Numbered from the stretch's first letter, positions 48,510-57,440 are shown. The stretch is DNA of 64,000 nt from Pseudomonas piscis (GCF_009380155.1 NZ_WHUV01000002.1:1240001-1304000); one strand, 5' to 3'. Notes: a model not told the origin generated them from the letters alone. Numbers and translations: made by a program.

Positions 48510-50339
48510 ATGCCCCATGAAGGCAACCTGCTACAAGCCGCCGTCGTGTTTCTCTGCGCCGCGGTCGTCACCGTGCCCCTGGCCAAGCGCCTGCAACTGG
48601 GGGCCGTGCTCGGCTACCTGCTGGCCGGGGTGCTGATCGGCCCGTCGGTGCTGGGCCTGATCGGCAATCCCCAGAGCGTCAGCCACATCTCCGAGCTGGG
48701 GGTGGTGCTGCTGCTGTTCATCATCGGCCTGGAGCTGTCGCCGCGACGCCTGTGGGTGATGCGCAAGGCGGTTTTCGGGGTCGGCCTGGCCCAGGTGCTG
48801 CTGACCGGGGTAGTGATCGGCAGCGTGGCGCTGTTCCTCTTCGGCCAGACGCTCAACAGCGCGGTGGTGCTGGGCCTGGGCCTGGCCCTGTCGTCCACCG
48901 CTTTCGGCCTGCAGAGCCTGGCCGAACGCAAGGAACTGACCAGCCCCCACGGGCGCCTGGCGTTCGCCATCCTGCTGTTCCAGGACATCGCCGCGATCCC
49001 GCTGATCGCCATGGTGCCGATACTGGCCGGTGTCGATCACCACACCAGCAGCGCCGAGGACCTGCGCCATGGCTTGCAGGTACTGGGTAGCATCGCCGTG
49101 GTGGTGGTCGGTGGCCGCTACCTGCTGCGCCCGGTGTTTCGCATCGTGGCCAAGACCCGCTTGCCGGAGGTCTCCACCGCCACCGCATTGCTGGTGGTGA
49201 TCGGTACCGCCTGGCTGATGGACCTGGTGGGCGTGTCCATGGCCCTGGGCGCCTTCCTAGCCGGCCTGCTGCTGGCCGACTCGGAATACCGGCATGAGCT
49301 GGAAGCCCAGATCGAACCCTTCAAGGGCCTGCTGCTGGGCCTGTTCTTCATCAGCGTCGGCATGGGTGCCAACCTCAGCCTGCTGCTCAGCGCGCCCTTG
49401 GCCGTGCTGGGCCTGACCCTGCTGCTGATCGGCCTGAAGCTGCCGCTGCTGTTCGTGGTCGGGCGCCTGGCCGGTGGCCTGGACCGCGAGCATGCGATCC
49501 GCCTCGGGGTGGTGCTGGCGGCGGGCGGTGAATTCGCCTTCGTGGTGTTCAAGATCGGCCGCGACCAGGGCCTGTTCGACGCGCGCCTGCACGACCTGCT
49601 GGTGCTGACCATCACCCTGTCCATGGCCCTGACCCCACTGTTGTTGCTGGCCTGTTCGCGCCTGCTCAAGCCCAAGCCGAAACCAGTGGAGATGCCCGCC
49701 GAATACCGCCGGATCGACTCCGACCAACCGCGGGTGGTGATCGCCGGCATGGGTCGTATGGGCCAGATCGTGGCGCGTATCCTGCGGGCGCAGAAGGTGC
49801 CGTTCGTGGCCCTGGACACCTCGGTGGAAACCATCGAGCTGATCCGCAGCTTCGGCGGCGGCATCCCGGTGTTCTATGGCGACCCGTTGCGGCCGGAGAT
49901 CCTCAGCGCTGCCAAGGTCGGCCAGGCGGAGTTCTTCGTCATCGCCACCGACGACCCGGACACCAACATCAAGACCGCCGAGCAGGTGCGCAAGCTCTAT
50001 CCGCACCTGAAGGTCATCGCCCGCGCACGTAACCGCCAGCACGTGCACCGCCTGGTGGACCTGGGCGCCCAGGCCGTGCGGGAAACCTACTACTCGAGCC
50101 TGGAGATGAGCCGCCGGACCCTGATCGGCCTCGGGCTCAGCCAGGTCCAGGCCGACTCGCGGATCCAGCGCTTCACCCAGCACGACCAGCAATTGCTGGC
50201 CGCCCAGCATGAGGTGTACGACGACGAGGCCAAGGTCATGCAGACCGCCCAGGAAGCCCGTGCCGAACTGGCCCGCCTGTTCGAGGCCGACGAAGAGGAC
50301 GAACGCCTGGAAGAGAACCTGCTGCCGCCGATGCGCTGA
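48510..50339 (+). CDS. KefB/KefC-type monovalent cation:H+ antiporter with RCK domain
   Basis: 609 residues. The N-terminal CPA2 membrane domain has about twelve helices (LGAVLGYLLAGVLIGPSVLGLIG, HISELGVVLLLFIIGLEL, LVVIGTAWLMDLVGVSMALGAFLAGLLLADSEYRHELEAQIEPFKGLLLGLFFISVGM). The C-terminal TrkA-N/RCK domain starts PRVVIAGMGRMGQIVARIL. It protects against electrophiles or pH stress by K+/H+ exchange. The start has CCAGGAG upstream; an open frame to 48378 is not supported. No KefF/KefG ancillary gene is adjacent. Confidence 0.92.
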   Translation: MPHEGNLLQAAVVFLCAAVVTVPLAKRLQLGAVLGYLLAGVLIGPSVLGLIGNPQSVSHISELGVVLLLFIIGLELSPRRLWVMRKAVFGVGLAQVLLTGVVIGSVALFLFGQTLNSAVVLGLGLALSSTAFGLQSLAERKELTSPHGRLAFAILLFQDIAAIPLIAMVPILAGVDHHTSSAEDLRHGLQVLGSIAVVVVGGRYLLRPVFRIVAKTRLPEVSTATALLVVIGTAWLMDLVGVSMALGAFLAGLLLADSEYRHELEAQIEPFKGLLLGLFFISVGMGANLSLLLSAPLAVLGLTLLLIGLKLPLLFVVGRLAGGLDREHAIRLGVVLAAGGEFAFVVFKIGRDQGLFDARLHDLLVLTITLSMALTPLLLLACSRLLKPKPKPVEMPAEYRRIDSDQPRVVIAGMGRMGQIVARILRAQKVPFVALDTSVETIELIRSFGGGIPVFYGDPLRPEILSAAKVGQAEFFVIATDDPDTNIKTAEQVRKLYPHLKVIARARNRQHVHRLVDLGAQAVRETYYSSLEMSRRTLIGLGLSQVQADSRIQRFTQHDQQLLAAQHEVYDDEAKVMQTAQEARAELARLFEADEEDERLEENLLPPMR

Positions 50340-50348
50340 AGCACTCTC

Positions 50349-50388
50349 CTGACAGATTCTGTCAGCCGCCCGGTCTAGATTGGGCGGC
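50349..50388. promoter_or_regulatory. Two overlapping dyads upstream of the alkylation-repair gene
   Basis: CTGACAGATTCTGTCAG at 50349-50365 is a perfect 7-3-7 palindrome. It runs into GCCGCCC...GGGCGGC (50365-50371 with 50382-50388). The first may be an operator and the second a terminator stem of the Kef gene. The spacing (CTG-N11-CAG) does not fit LexA. Confidence 0.5.
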
Positions 50389-50413
50389 ATCCCTCCCCTG
50401 ACAGGAAACCTCG

Positions 50414-51508
50414 ATGAGCGACGCTGCCCCTGCCCTCAAGGAAATCTTCAACCAGCAACGCCTGATGCATATCGCCGACGCCATGCGCGAGGTGTATCCG
50501 GCGTTCGACCACCAGGGCTTTCTCAAGCGCGCCAGCCAGGGCCTGGCCGAGCTCTCGGTGATGCAGCGCCTGGCGCGGGTCAGCGACAGCCTGCACCAGG
50601 TGCTGCCCGGGCCCTACGAGCACAGTCTGGAACTGCTGTATGCCCTGGCGCCACGGCTCGACAGCCGCTTCGTCTGCATGTTCCTGCCGCACTTCGTGGC
50701 CAGCCATGGCACCCATGACTTCGCCCGTTCCATGACGGCGCTGAAGTTCTTCACCGGTTTTGGCTCCTCGGAGTTCGCCGTGCGCCCGTTCCTGGTCAAC
50801 CAGCAGGCGGCGACCCTGGAGCATATGTACGACTGGTCGCGCGATCCGGACGAACATGTGCGCCGCCTGGCCAGCGAAGGCAGCCGCCCGCGCCTGCCTT
50901 GGTCATTCCGCCTGGAACGCCTGCAGGCCGAACCTGGGCTGGCGGCGCCGATCCTCGAGCGGCTGCGCAACGACCCCAGCCTGTATGTGCGCAAGTCGGT
51001 GGCCAACCACCTCAACGACATCACCAAGGACCACCCGCAGTGGGTGCTGCAACGCCTGCAAGACTGGCCGCTGGAGCAACCGCACACGGCCTGGATCGTC
51101 CGCCATGGCCTGCGCAGCCTGATCAAGCAGGGCGAGCGCCAGGCCCTGGCATTGATCGGCGCCGGGGCCCGGGCCGAGGTCCAGGTAAAGCACTTCACCG
51201 TCACGCCTGCGGCCTTGCGCCTGGGCGAGCGCCTGGAGCTGGCGCTGGAGCTGGTCTCCAGCAGCTCGCAGCCCCAGCGCCTGGTGGTGGACTACGCCAT
51301 CGACTACATCAAGGCCTCGGGCGCCACCAGTACCAAGGTGTTCAAGCTCAAGACCTTCACCCTGCCCGGTCAGGCGCGCCAGGCACTGGGCCGCCAACAG
51401 CAGATCCGTGAATTCACCACCCGCCGGCACTACCCCGGGCGCCACCTGGTGCACCTGTTGGTCAACGGCGAACGGCTGGCCAGCGCGCACTTCGACCTGC
51501 TGCCCTGA
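50414..51508 (+). CDS. DNA alkylation repair protein (AlkC/AlkD-like, HEAT repeats)
   Basis: A 364-residue all-helical protein. HEAT-like repeats carry ASEGSRPRLPWSFRLERL and NDPSLYVRKSVANHLNDITKDHPQWVLQRLQDW, the typical alkylpurine glycosylase AlkC/AlkD region. A beta-rich C-terminal domain (VKHFTVTPAALRLGERLELALELVSSSSQPQRLVVDYAIDYIKASG) is characteristic of the AlkC group. It would remove 3-methyladenine from DNA without base flipping. It is followed 30 bases later by the DUF6602-like gene on the same strand. Confidence 0.85.
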   Translation: MSDAAPALKEIFNQQRLMHIADAMREVYPAFDHQGFLKRASQGLAELSVMQRLARVSDSLHQVLPGPYEHSLELLYALAPRLDSRFVCMFLPHFVASHGTHDFARSMTALKFFTGFGSSEFAVRPFLVNQQAATLEHMYDWSRDPDEHVRRLASEGSRPRLPWSFRLERLQAEPGLAAPILERLRNDPSLYVRKSVANHLNDITKDHPQWVLQRLQDWPLEQPHTAWIVRHGLRSLIKQGERQALALIGAGARAEVQVKHFTVTPAALRLGERLELALELVSSSSQPQRLVVDYAIDYIKASGATSTKVFKLKTFTLPGQARQALGRQQQIREFTTRRHYPGRHLVHLLVNGERLASAHFDLLP

Positions 51509-51538
51509 GCCCCTCTCAATCCACACAAGGAAGACCTC

Positions 51539-52564
51539 GTGGCAATCATCAACAGGTGGGCCAAGTCCATCGCCAAGGTGCTGGAAAGCAGCTTTGCGGT
51601 GAGCAGCAGCATCGCCGACCACAAGACCATCCTGGGCGACGCCCGGGAGAGTTTCATCAGGGATGTGCTGCAACGCTTCCTGCCGCGCAATATCAGCATC
51701 GGCTCGGGGCAGATCGTCGATGCCGAGGGCGGGATCTCCAAGCAGATCGACCTGATCATCTACCGCAACGACTTTCCCATCCTGCGCACCTTCGGCTCGG
51801 CCGACGTGTACCTGATCGAAGGCGTGGTGGCCACGGTGGAGGTCAAGTCGCAGCTCAACGAAACGCAGTTGTTCCAGGCCCTGGAGAACGGCAAATCGGT
51901 ACGCAACCTCAAGGTGTCGATCACCCGGGAATCCAGGGACTACTACAGCCAGTTCATGTACCGCAAACCCTTCGCCGAACTGCCCCCGGCGCAATCCTTC
52001 TCGGTCCACGACCAGTTGCTGCCGCCAACCTACATCTATGGCTACAACGGCTATACCGCCGGCAGCCTGGACAAGCTGCGCCAGAGCCTCAACACCTGGC
52101 ACCGCGAGCCCCTGGCCCAGGGCGAGCAGGACGTGATCCTGATGCCGGAGGTGATCGCCACCCAGGGCTGCGTGGCCCTGAAGAACCTCAACAACATCCT
52201 GGGCCTGCCTCGGGTTGCCGGCGAAGAGCTGGAAGCCTGCCGCCAGGCCTTCAACCGGGTGCTTGGACTCAACCTGGACAAACGCAAGTTCCTCGGCTAT
52301 TTCCGCGAGCGTGACGACCAGGGCTTCGACTACGGGATCGGCCTGAAAACCTGCGAGTCGCCCCTACAGTTCCTGATCTCCAGCCTGCTGCAGACCCTCA
52401 CTAGCCGGGTCGGTCATCCGCAGTTGGGCAGCACCGCGATCCAGTACGACCTGAGCCGCTATCACTTGAGCGAAGAGATGGAAGGTGGCTGGTCGGGCGC
52501 CGCGGTGAACCTTACGCGCATCAGCGACCCACGGCTGGACTTCGCCCGGGCCAACGGCTTCTGA
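51539..52564 (+). CDS. DUF6602-like protein with PD-(D/E)XK nuclease features
   Basis: 341 residues. The segment NISIGSGQIVDAEGGISKQIDLIIYRND...YLIEGVVATVEVKSQL has the Asp...Glu-x-Lys layout of the restriction-endonuclease-like fold (Asp near residue 73, EVK near 101-103), as in DUF6602 proteins. GTG start with AAGGAAG upstream. It is probably cotranscribed with the alkylation-repair gene. It could be a DNA or RNA nuclease acting in repair or defence. No methylase or helicase is adjacent. Family assignment is from the motif pattern. Confidence 0.65.
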   Translation: MAIINRWAKSIAKVLESSFAVSSSIADHKTILGDARESFIRDVLQRFLPRNISIGSGQIVDAEGGISKQIDLIIYRNDFPILRTFGSADVYLIEGVVATVEVKSQLNETQLFQALENGKSVRNLKVSITRESRDYYSQFMYRKPFAELPPAQSFSVHDQLLPPTYIYGYNGYTAGSLDKLRQSLNTWHREPLAQGEQDVILMPEVIATQGCVALKNLNNILGLPRVAGEELEACRQAFNRVLGLNLDKRKFLGYFRERDDQGFDYGIGLKTCESPLQFLISSLLQTLTSRVGHPQLGSTAIQYDLSRYHLSEEMEGGWSGAAVNLTRISDPRLDFARANGF

Positions 52565-52569
52565 AACCT

Positions 52570-52602
52570 GCGCTGCGGCCACGTGCAACTCGGCCGCAGC
52601 GC
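52570..52602. terminator. Bidirectional terminator hairpin
   Basis: GCGCTGCGGCC and GGCCGCAGCGC form a perfect 11-bp stem with an 11-base loop, between the convergent stop codons at 52564 and 52611. No T run follows. Confidence 0.65.
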
Positions 52603-52610
52603 GCCGGGCT

Positions 52611-52985
52611 TCAGTCCTTGGCGGTCGTGGCCGGCAACGCTATCAGGTGGTCGTCGCAGCCAAAGCCCACCACGTGCTCGCTGCCCCAAGACACCTCCAC
52701 CACCGCAATGCACGGGTCATAAGACTCGCCCACCAGGCTGCCATCGGCCTTGAACACCCGCAGGTAGCCACCGGTGGAGTAGCGCGAGCTGTCGCCATCG
52801 CCGGGCATGGTCATGGTCGGAATCCAGGCGCGCCAGCTGAACAGCCGGTACTTCTGGTAGTAGAAGGCCCGGTCGTCACTGTAGTAGCGGTCCTGGTAGG
52901 GCGTGCCGTAGTAGAACCAGCCATACCCCTTGTACGCCAGGAATACGGCCAGTACCGCGCCGAGCAGGCGTTTGCTGTGTTTCAT
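52611..52985 (-). CDS. Small hypothetical protein with an N-terminal membrane segment
   Basis: 124 residues. The N-terminal MKHSKRLLGAVLAVFLAYKGYGWF is a signal anchor, followed by a Tyr-rich stretch (YYGTPYQDRYYSDDRAFYYQKYR) and a C-terminal part with two Cys (PCIAVVE, GFGCDDH) that could form a disulfide outside the inner membrane. No family recognised. It lies upstream of a convergent terminator and just downstream of the tetR gene. Confidence 0.7.
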   Translation of the reverse strand: MKHSKRLLGAVLAVFLAYKGYGWFYYGTPYQDRYYSDDRAFYYQKYRLFSWRAWIPTMTMPGDGDSSRYSTGGYLRVFKADGSLVGESYDPCIAVVEVSWGSEHVVGFGCDDHLIALPATTAKD

Positions 52986-53014
52986 CGAGGTCTTTCCTTG
53001 TACCGAGGAGAACT

Positions 53015-53647
53015 TCAGGGCTGGGTCACGCCGAGCATCCGCAGGCAGGCCTGGACGATGGCCTCGGCCAGGGCCTGGCCATCTTCCTGGCGGGCGGCGA
53101 TCACGTCATCGGTGGCGCCGTGCACCCCGGCATAGATCAGCGAGGCGATCACCGTCGGCTGTTCCAGGGGCCAGCGACCGGCCTGCCGCCCTCCTTCGAG
53201 GATGCCCTGCAACTGCTGCAGGATCGCATTGCGCTCCGGGTTGCCGCGCCCATGGTGGTGATGGTTGGGGTAGACGATGTCGTGCAGGCGGTAGGTGGCC
53301 AAGTAGGCCTGGACGCTGGCGCGGATCCAGCTACTGACCTTCGCCACCCAGTCATCTTCGGCGCAGGCCGCCACCGCCTGTTCCAGGCACTCGAGGAAGT
53401 CCCGGGTATAGCGTTCGCCCAGGGCCGCCAGCATGTCGTTCTTGGATTGGAAGTAGTGATAGAAGGTGCCCTTGGCCACCCCGGCGCGCTCGACGATCTG
53501 GCTGATGGTGGTGGCCTCCACTCCCTGCTCCAGGAACAGGCTGCGGGCGGCGCCCATCAATTCTTCCAGGCGCACTTCGGCGGGTTTGGTCCGCGGCTGC
53601 GGCAGGTCGCTGGCAGGTTCCTGGGCCTTGTGGCGATTCACGATCAT
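53015..53647 (-). CDS. TetR-family repressor of the adjacent MFS pump
   Basis: A 210-residue regulator. The helix-turn-helix is AARSLFLEQGVEATTISQIVERAGVAKGTFYHYFQSKNDML, followed by a C-terminal ligand pocket. It is divergent from the DHA2 transporter gene. The spacer holds a perfect dyad at 53732-53744 that is probably its operator. Drug or metabolite ligand unknown. Confidence 0.9.
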   Translation of the reverse strand: MIVNRHKAQEPASDLPQPRTKPAEVRLEELMGAARSLFLEQGVEATTISQIVERAGVAKGTFYHYFQSKNDMLAALGERYTRDFLECLEQAVAACAEDDWVAKVSSWIRASVQAYLATYRLHDIVYPNHHHHGRGNPERNAILQQLQGILEGGRQAGRWPLEQPTVIASLIYAGVHGATDDVIAARQEDGQALAEAIVQACLRMLGVTQP

Positions 53648-53731
53648 GAACGATTCCGGGCGGTGGCGAGGGCCGCCAGTCTAGGGCAATTGCCGGGTAA
53701 AAGAGAGTTGAGAATATTTATCATTTTCCAT

Positions 53732-53744
53732 TGACCGACGGTCA
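53732..53744. promoter_or_regulatory. Probable TetR operator between the divergent regulator and pump genes
   Basis: TGACCGACGGTCA is a perfect 6-1-6 palindrome. It overlaps a TTGACC hexamer that could be the -35 element of the pump promoter, so a bound repressor would block it. Confidence 0.7.
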
Positions 53745-53801
53745 GTCGAAATACTAACCTGAGTGCCTCGCCCCTCTCCAGCCCTCCATGGGAGATGTTT
53801 G

Positions 53802-55340
53802 ATGGAACGCTATCGTCGCCCGGCCCTGGTGGCCGCCGCCTACCTCGGAACCTTCCTCGCCTCGCTGGACATCAGCATCGTCAACGTCGCCCTGCCGACC
53901 CTGCAACAGGCCCTGGCCACCGACCTGGCCGGCCTGCAATGGGTGGTCAACGCCTATGCCATCTGCCTCTCGGCCTTCATGCTCTCGGCCGGCCCCCTGG
54001 GCGACCGCTTCGGCCACAAGCGCTGCTGGCTGGCCGGGGTGCTGTTGTTCACCCTGGGTTCAGCGCTCTGTGCCCTGGCCCAGGAGCTCGGGTTGCTGCT
54101 GGCCGGGCGTGCGGTCCAGGGGCTGGCCGGGGCACTGCTGATTCCCGGGGCGATGCCGATCCTCAGCCACGCCTTCCCCGACCTGCGCCAGCGGGCCCAT
54201 GTCATCGGCGGCTGGTCGGCGTTCAGTGCCCTGGCGCTGATCCTCGGCCCCTTGGTGGGCGGCCTGCTGCTGGAGTCCGTCGGCTGGCAGAGCATCTTCC
54301 TGATCAACCTGCCCATCGGCCTCCTCGCCCTGGTCCTCGGGTGCTGGGGAATCAGCGAGCGCAAGCACCCACAGCATGCCGCCCTCGACCCGCTGGGCCA
54401 GGCACTGAGCGTGTTGTGGCTGGCGGCCCTGACCTATGGCCTGATCCTCGCCGGCGAAGAAGGCTTCGCCAGCCAAGGCCCCCTGCTGACCTTGCTGGTG
54501 GCCGCCGTGGGGCTGCTGGCCTTCACCCTGGTGGAGCGGCGGGTGCAACGGCCGCTGCTACCCCTGGACCTGTTCCGCCAGCGCCCGTTCGCCGTGGCCA
54601 ACCTGGCCTCGTTCATCCTCGGTTTTTCCAGCTACAGCAGCTTGTTCTTCTTCTCGATCTTCCTGCAGCAGATCCAGGGCTGGTCCGCTGCCGAGACCGG
54701 CCTGCGCATGCTGCCGCAATTCACCGTCACCGGCCTGGTAGCCATCGGCTTCGGCCGCATCAACCAGCATGTGCCCCTGTCCTGGCTGATGGTGGCCGGC
54801 TACGGCCTGGTGGGCCTGGCCATGACCGCCATGACCCTGTTCGACGCCCACACCCCCTACTGGCTGGTGGGCTCGTTGCTGGGGCTGCTGGGCCTGGGCA
54901 TGGGCCTGGCATTGCCGGGCACCGGCCTGACGGTGATGGCCTGCGCCCCGCCGGAACGCGCCGGGATCGCCTCGGCCAGCATGAATGCCCTGCGCCAGAC
55001 CGGCATGAGCATCGGCATCGCCCTGCTCGGCAGCCTGATGGGCGCCCGGGCCATCCAGGTGCTGGGCGAATCGGCTCGGGCCAGCGGCATGGCCAACGCC
55101 GGCGAACTGGCCCGCCAAGCGGTGACCGAACACCAGTTGCCCCTAAACAACCCGCTGTTCGGCGAGCTGTACCGCACGGCCATGACCAGCGGTTTTCACC
55201 TGGCCATGCTGCTGGCGGGTGCCTCCGGCCTGCTGGCCATGGGCTTGCTACTGGCTATTCGCCAACAGCCCCGCGCGGAACACGCGGAGCAGCCCGCAGG
55301 GCATGGCAACGCCCTGCCCCAAGGGGGCGAGAACAGGTGA
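53802..55340 (+). CDS. DHA2-family MFS multidrug transporter (14 helices)
   Basis: 512 residues. The family signatures are LASLDISIVNVALPTLQQAL and WVVNAYAICLSAFMLSAGPLGDRFGHKRCW (motif A). LGPLVGGLLLESVGWQSIFLINLPIG (antiporter motif C) marks a drug:H+ antiporter of the QacA/EmrB type. The ATG at 53802 follows GGGAGATG. It is controlled by the divergent TetR protein; no adaptor protein is encoded next to it, so it probably works alone in the inner membrane. Confidence 0.92.
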   Translation: MERYRRPALVAAAYLGTFLASLDISIVNVALPTLQQALATDLAGLQWVVNAYAICLSAFMLSAGPLGDRFGHKRCWLAGVLLFTLGSALCALAQELGLLLAGRAVQGLAGALLIPGAMPILSHAFPDLRQRAHVIGGWSAFSALALILGPLVGGLLLESVGWQSIFLINLPIGLLALVLGCWGISERKHPQHAALDPLGQALSVLWLAALTYGLILAGEEGFASQGPLLTLLVAAVGLLAFTLVERRVQRPLLPLDLFRQRPFAVANLASFILGFSSYSSLFFFSIFLQQIQGWSAAETGLRMLPQFTVTGLVAIGFGRINQHVPLSWLMVAGYGLVGLAMTAMTLFDAHTPYWLVGSLLGLLGLGMGLALPGTGLTVMACAPPERAGIASASMNALRQTGMSIGIALLGSLMGARAIQVLGESARASGMANAGELARQAVTEHQLPLNNPLFGELYRTAMTSGFHLAMLLAGASGLLAMGLLLAIRQQPRAEHAEQPAGHGNALPQGGENR

Positions 55341-55445
55341 GCGATGCCCATTGTCCGGGGCTTTTCTCCTCGTCTAGTATGGTTGCCGGACCGCGCGTGC
55401 CACCTGGGAACGTGCCTTGCAGAACAATAAGAAAACGCCATCGCC

Positions 55446-56462
55446 ATGCCTGCATCCCGCCCCGTCGGCGCCTATGTGCGCCGCCTGAAGCTCAGCCCCT
55501 TGCTCGAGTACCTGCAAGAGCGGCAGCTGCGCCTGCCAGCGCCCTGCCAGGCCCAGTGGCAAGGACTTAAACCCGCGGACCATATTCCCCTGGATCAATA
55601 CCTGGGCTTCTTCGAAGAAGCGGCCCGGACCCTGGACGACCCGCTGCTGGGCGCGCGCATCGGCCTCGCCAGCCGCTCACCGGTACTCTCGCCGCTGCGC
55701 GAGCTGTTCCTCAACGAAGCGACCCTGCACGGCGCACTGTTGGAGCTCAATCTCAGCACCACGGCCCTGCAGGGCGGCACCCGCACCCAACTGCGCATCG
55801 ACGGCGAGCAGGTACAGATCAGCTACCAGTTACCCGCCTACCCGGCCAGGGCCTGCCGCCAGGATGTGGAGTTCAGCCTGGGCATGCTGATCCATGTCTT
55901 GCAGTTGCGCCTGGGACAGGACTGGCGGGCCCAGCGGATCGACCTCTGCCATGAACTGACGGCCAAGGACCGCGAGGCTCTGGGCGGGCTGCTGGATTGC
56001 CCGGTACGGGATGCCGCGCCAAGCAACGGCATCGTCTTCGCCAGCCATTGGCTGGATCACAGGTGCCCCGGCCAGGGCTGCGATGCCGACGTCCTGCTGT
56101 TCTTTCGCGAGCACATCCAGGGCCTGTGCGCCGAACAACACAGTGGCAGCTTCCATGAGCGGGTGCGGCGCCTGCTGGAACGGCAATTGGGCGAACAGCC
56201 GCCGTCCCTGGAACGCATCGCGCGCCAGCTGCACCTGTCGCCACGCAGCGTGCAGCGCAAGTTGGCCCTGGAACAGGTGGTGTTCTCCGAGCTGCTGGAG
56301 CAAGTGCGGCACAGCCTCGCCCTGGAACGCATGCGCCATCCCGGCACTCGGATCGACGAACTCGCCGACAGCCTGGGATACGCCGACAGCGCGGCGTTCT
56401 CCAAGGCTTTCAAACGCTGGACCGGGGTGCCGCCGCTGCGCTATCGGCGGCAGTTCCTGTAG
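55446..56462 (+). CDS. AraC-family regulator (OruR/ArgR-type N-terminus)
   Basis: A 338-residue regulator. The long N-terminal arabinose-operon-type domain has IPLDQYLGFFEEAARTLDDPLLGARIGL. The C-terminal AraC helix-turn-helix pair has PSLERIARQLHLSPRSVQRKLALE and IDELADSLGYADSAAFSKAFKRWTGVPPLRYRR. It sits between an unrelated pump gene and the six-gene operon to its right and could regulate either; nothing direct shows which. A MITE-like repeat begins at its stop codon. Confidence 0.9.
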   Translation: MPASRPVGAYVRRLKLSPLLEYLQERQLRLPAPCQAQWQGLKPADHIPLDQYLGFFEEAARTLDDPLLGARIGLASRSPVLSPLRELFLNEATLHGALLELNLSTTALQGGTRTQLRIDGEQVQISYQLPAYPARACRQDVEFSLGMLIHVLQLRLGQDWRAQRIDLCHELTAKDREALGGLLDCPVRDAAPSNGIVFASHWLDHRCPGQGCDADVLLFFREHIQGLCAEQHSGSFHERVRRLLERQLGEQPPSLERIARQLHLSPRSVQRKLALEQVVFSELLEQVRHSLALERMRHPGTRIDELADSLGYADSAAFSKAFKRWTGVPPLRYRRQFL

Positions 56463-56640
56463 GGTCTGTTGCCGTTTCGGCGCAAACCGCGTTGCCGCGC
56501 AACCCGAAGGGACGGGCCGGTTTTAGCGCGGCGCGTCGTTACTCGACGGCTCATTTGGACGGCCAAACTTCGCGTCTCGTGCTTAGCTGCGCGCTAAAAC
56601 TGGCTCCGGCGCGGTCGCGGCGAAATGGCAACAGGCCCTA
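56461..56640. repeat. MITE-like 180-bp inverted-repeat element
   Basis: The ends AGGGTCTGTTGCCGTTTCG (left) and, inverted, AGGGCCTGTTGCCATTTCG (right) form imperfect terminal inverted repeats of about 23 bases. An inner inverted pair lies at 56517-56530 and 56590-56603 (CCGGTTTTAGCGCG type, one mismatch). No coding capacity. The left end overlaps the araC stop codon. It resembles the ~180-bp intergenic repeats described in P. fluorescens (R178 class); that identity is not tested. Confidence 0.75.
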
Positions 56641-56654
56641 GTATGCCCGGCCCT

Positions 56655-57440
56655 TCAGGGCGGCGAGATGCCTTCGGGATACGCTGTCTCGCTCAGCAGC
56701 CGTACCTGGGCGCCGATGGGGACGTTGAACCAGGCCCCATCCACTTCGCCCAGGGCCATGCCGGTATTGCGCCAGGCCCTGGTGTCGAGGACGAAGACGA
56801 TCGCCACATCCACCGCCTTCTCGCGAAAGCTCACCAGGTACAGCTGGTCGCGCAGCTTGAAGTAGCTGGCCTCGTCGCAATCGCAATCACCATGGCGCAC
56901 GCCGCCATGGATCTGATACGCATACCAGCGGCTGTTGAGATAGACATGCTCCACCGCCGTGTCCTGGCTGTAGAGGTTGAGCACGCGCTTGCCGATCAGC
57001 TCATCGCTGCGCTCGGGCGGTGCACCGGCCGGCCGGCCATCCAATCCGGCGTGATGCAGCGCCTGGCCGACGTTGGAGGCCAACCCGCGAGCCTTGCGCT
57101 CGGTATCCAGCCAGGAATGCACCAGCAAGGCCCGGGATCGCTGCTCGTCGATGATCACCACCAGGCTCTGGCGCTGCGCCGCCGGCAATGGCAGGTCGAT
57201 GAAAAACAGCCCGGCACAGGCCTGCACCACGTTGGCTTGCCCGCCCCCCGCCGCCAGTGCCAACGGCAGGCCCTGCCAACGGGCCTCGCCCTGGTCATCG
57301 AACGCCAGCTCGCCCCGCTGCTCGGCGAACCCCAGGACGAAGCGCCGCCCGCGCAGCGCCGGGCTGTCGGGCAGGCGGTTGAGGCGCAACTGCGCGGCAA
57401 AGTCATCGAATCCGGGAAGCGCCTGTTCCAGCGGGTTCAT
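56655..57440 (-). CDS. MoaF-like protein
   Basis: 261 residues with two related beta-rich halves. The second contains GKRVLNLYSQDTAVEHVYLNSRWYAYQIHGGVRHGDCDCDEASYFKLRDQLYLVSFREKAVDVAIVFVLD, typical of the MoaF C-terminal domain. MoaF sits in some molybdenum-gene clusters, but its role is unproven. The fold is lipocalin-like, so ligand binding is plausible. It is the last gene of the six-gene operon and overlaps the SDR stop in ATGA. Confidence 0.75.
   Translation of the reverse strand: MNPLEQALPGFDDFAAQLRLNRLPDSPALRGRRFVLGFAEQRGELAFDDQGEARWQGLPLALAAGGGQANVVQACAGLFFIDLPLPAAQRQSLVVIIDEQRSRALLVHSWLDTERKARGLASNVGQALHHAGLDGRPAGAPPERSDELIGKRVLNLYSQDTAVEHVYLNSRWYAYQIHGGVRHGDCDCDEASYFKLRDQLYLVSFREKAVDVAIVFVLDTRAWRNTGMALGEVDGAWFNVPIGAQVRLLSETAYPEGISPP

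Noticed and set aside
50349..50365. Palindrome considered as a LexA box for the alkylation-repair gene
   Set aside because: Spacing between CTG and CAG is 11, not 10, and the centre is not A/T-rich.
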